Part shown: positions 63,367-64,000 of the stretch, one piece after another
Position numbering within the stretch: the stretch's first letter is position 1
How the letters are laid out: every line of letters begins with the position of its first letter
Position numbers and translations under genes: made by a program
Assembly (NCBI RefSeq): GCF_015351475.1
Contig: NZ_JADKPR010000022.1
Coordinates: 1-64,000, forward strand
Source: Flavobacterium sp. HJJ
GTDB lineage: Bacteria; Bacteroidota; Bacteroidia; Flavobacteriales; Flavobacteriaceae
Direction of reading: 5' to 3'
Length of the DNA stretch: 64,000 nt
Notes under the pieces: model-generated
Told to the model about the DNA's origin: nothing
Seen by the model: only the letters and a program-made list of their open reading frames with translations
The model's database searches: none

Positions 63367-63382
63367 TATTTCGACCAACAGC
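63367..63382 (-). promoter_or_regulatory. Shared 16-bp motif, site 4 (upstream of the third GH29 gene)
   Basis: On the minus strand this reads GCTGTTGGTCGAAATA and fits GYYRTTRGTCGAAWWW. It is 74 bp upstream of the GH29 start codon. The stretch from 63383 to 63783 shows no gene or hairpin I can support. Confidence 0.55.
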
Positions 63383-63783
63383 TATTTACGGAGGGTTTTG
63401 GAATAATTATTCGAAAAAAAACTTCATTTGAAACAGCTAACATCTATTTATTGAAAGCTGTCAAAAAATAGTGATAGAGTTTTTAAAGAGGGATTTTGTC
63501 TACTATAAAAGACATCAATAAAATCAATACTTCGAAAAGCATTTTATTTTAAGTGACACCTCGACAGACACCTCTCTATTAGGATACAATTATCTTAAAT
63601 TCAAAGCATTAAAATACAAATATAATTGACTGAATAATAAATAATTAATACTAAAAATTTAACCTTTTTAAAAAATCTGAAGAAATAGAATTAAACGATG
63701 AGAAAGAAATGATGTGATTTAATTTTGAAATTATTGTCATTTTCCCAGTTTTTTTAATGATCCAGAGCAAGCATATTAAGTGA

Positions 63784-63966
63784 TTAAGAAATAGCCTTAT
63801 TTTTATTTCCAAGATTATTACTGATTTGAATTTCCATTTGAGCAATAATTTTGTTTCCTTCAGCTTCTGTCGATTTGAGCTTAGTTTGGCAAAAAGTGAT
63901 TAAATCCGATGCTCTTTTTACCTTAATGGCAAATAATATATGTACAGAAATTGTTTCGTTTTCGAT
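63784..63966 (-). pseudogene. Possible 3' end of a broken gene at the right edge
   Basis: A minus-strand frame of 60 codons reads I-E-N-E-T-I-S-V-H-I and ends N-K-N-K-A-I-S. It has coding-like composition but no ATG at its head. The same frame is open upstream to the window edge (A-Y-K-E-L-A-L-I-A-S) except for one TAG at 63967-63969. This could be a gene broken by one stop codon, or chance. I recognise no family. Confidence 0.25.
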
Positions 63967-64000
63967 CTAAGAAGCAATTAGAGCCAGCTCTTTATAAGCC

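Noticed and set aside
63651..63845. A 64-codon minus-strand frame near the right edge.
   Set aside because: It is AT-driven, rich in Ile, Leu, Lys and Phe, with no motif. The other frame at 63784-63966 looks more coding-like.
1..64000. Many short open frames opposite or out of frame with the large genes (for example 2444-2641, 6180-6494, 41626-41904, 62055-62357).
   Set aside because: They lie inside genes with clear family motifs in another frame, have no domain or signal, and show the low-complexity look of antisense reads.
1..64000. Flavobacterium-type -33/-7 promoters (TTG and TAnnTTTG).
   Set aside because: Several loose matches exist in AT-rich spacers, but none with consistent spacing that I could separate from chance.
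1..64000. CRISPR arrays, tRNA or rRNA genes, integrases and phage genes.
   Set aside because: None was seen. The only mobile elements I can support are the three foldback copies.

Overview
The window looks like a chromosomal piece of a Flavobacterium-type Bacteroidota genome. The DNA is AT-rich and intergenic spacers are very AT-rich. There are three SusC/SusD pairs, two of them with ECF sigma factor/FecR pairs. Nearly every exported protein has a Sec or lipoprotein signal. The left edge holds the first 25 codons of a transketolase. No tRNA, rRNA or CRISPR array was seen.

Layout. 1-1364 (minus): transketolase start and a pectin methylesterase. 2008-8678 (minus): ECF sigma factor, FecR, STN-type SusC and SusD. 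8939-20149: a secreted PI-PLC-like enzyme, a convergent metallophosphoesterase, then on the plus strand a second ECF sigma/FecR/SusC/SusD set followed by an endonuclease/exonuclease/phosphatase-fold enzyme. This part reads as a phospho-ester scavenging system. 20444-30083 (minus): a sialidase-like propeller protein, an M28 peptidase, a PNGase F-II-like N-glycanase, and a SusD/SusC pair without an STN domain. 30544-56820 (minus): a tightly packed run of 14 genes encoding GH3, four GH92, two GH29, GH20, GH2, a Tat-exported glycosylasparaginase, a GHL10-like lipoprotein, a CBM9-like protein, GH130 and a sodium/solute symporter. 56942-58782 (plus): a LytS/LytTR-type two-component system divergent from that run. 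59052-63292 (minus): a fused GlcN-6-P deaminase/PIG-L protein and a third GH29 with discoidin-like domains.

How the genes fit together. From about 22 kb to the right end the genes form an almost complete asparagine-linked glycan pathway. A PNGase F-type amidase and a glycosylasparaginase detach the glycan. SusCD imports it. Fucosidases, galactosidase, hexosaminidase and mannosidases trim it. GH130 phosphorylates the Man-GlcNAc core inside the cell after symporter uptake, and the NagB/PIG-L fusion feeds GlcNAc-6-P into glycolysis. The F-II-like N-glycanase, three fucosidases, a GH3 and the nearby pectin methylesterase suggest plant-type N-glycans as a substrate; that is inference.

Other structure. 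Three copies of a roughly 150-bp foldback element (termini ATGACTRTCC, 9-bp target duplications) lie at about 1.6, 21.5 and 58.8 kb. A 16-bp motif, GYYRTTRGTCGAAWWW on the transcribed strand, occurs upstream of the N-glycan susC, the nagB/PIG-L fusion, the third GH29 gene, and in the long spacer upstream of the sialidase-like gene. A heptamer-periodic repeat separates the first GH92 gene of the big operon from the symporter gene. Stem-loops abut both fecR start codons.
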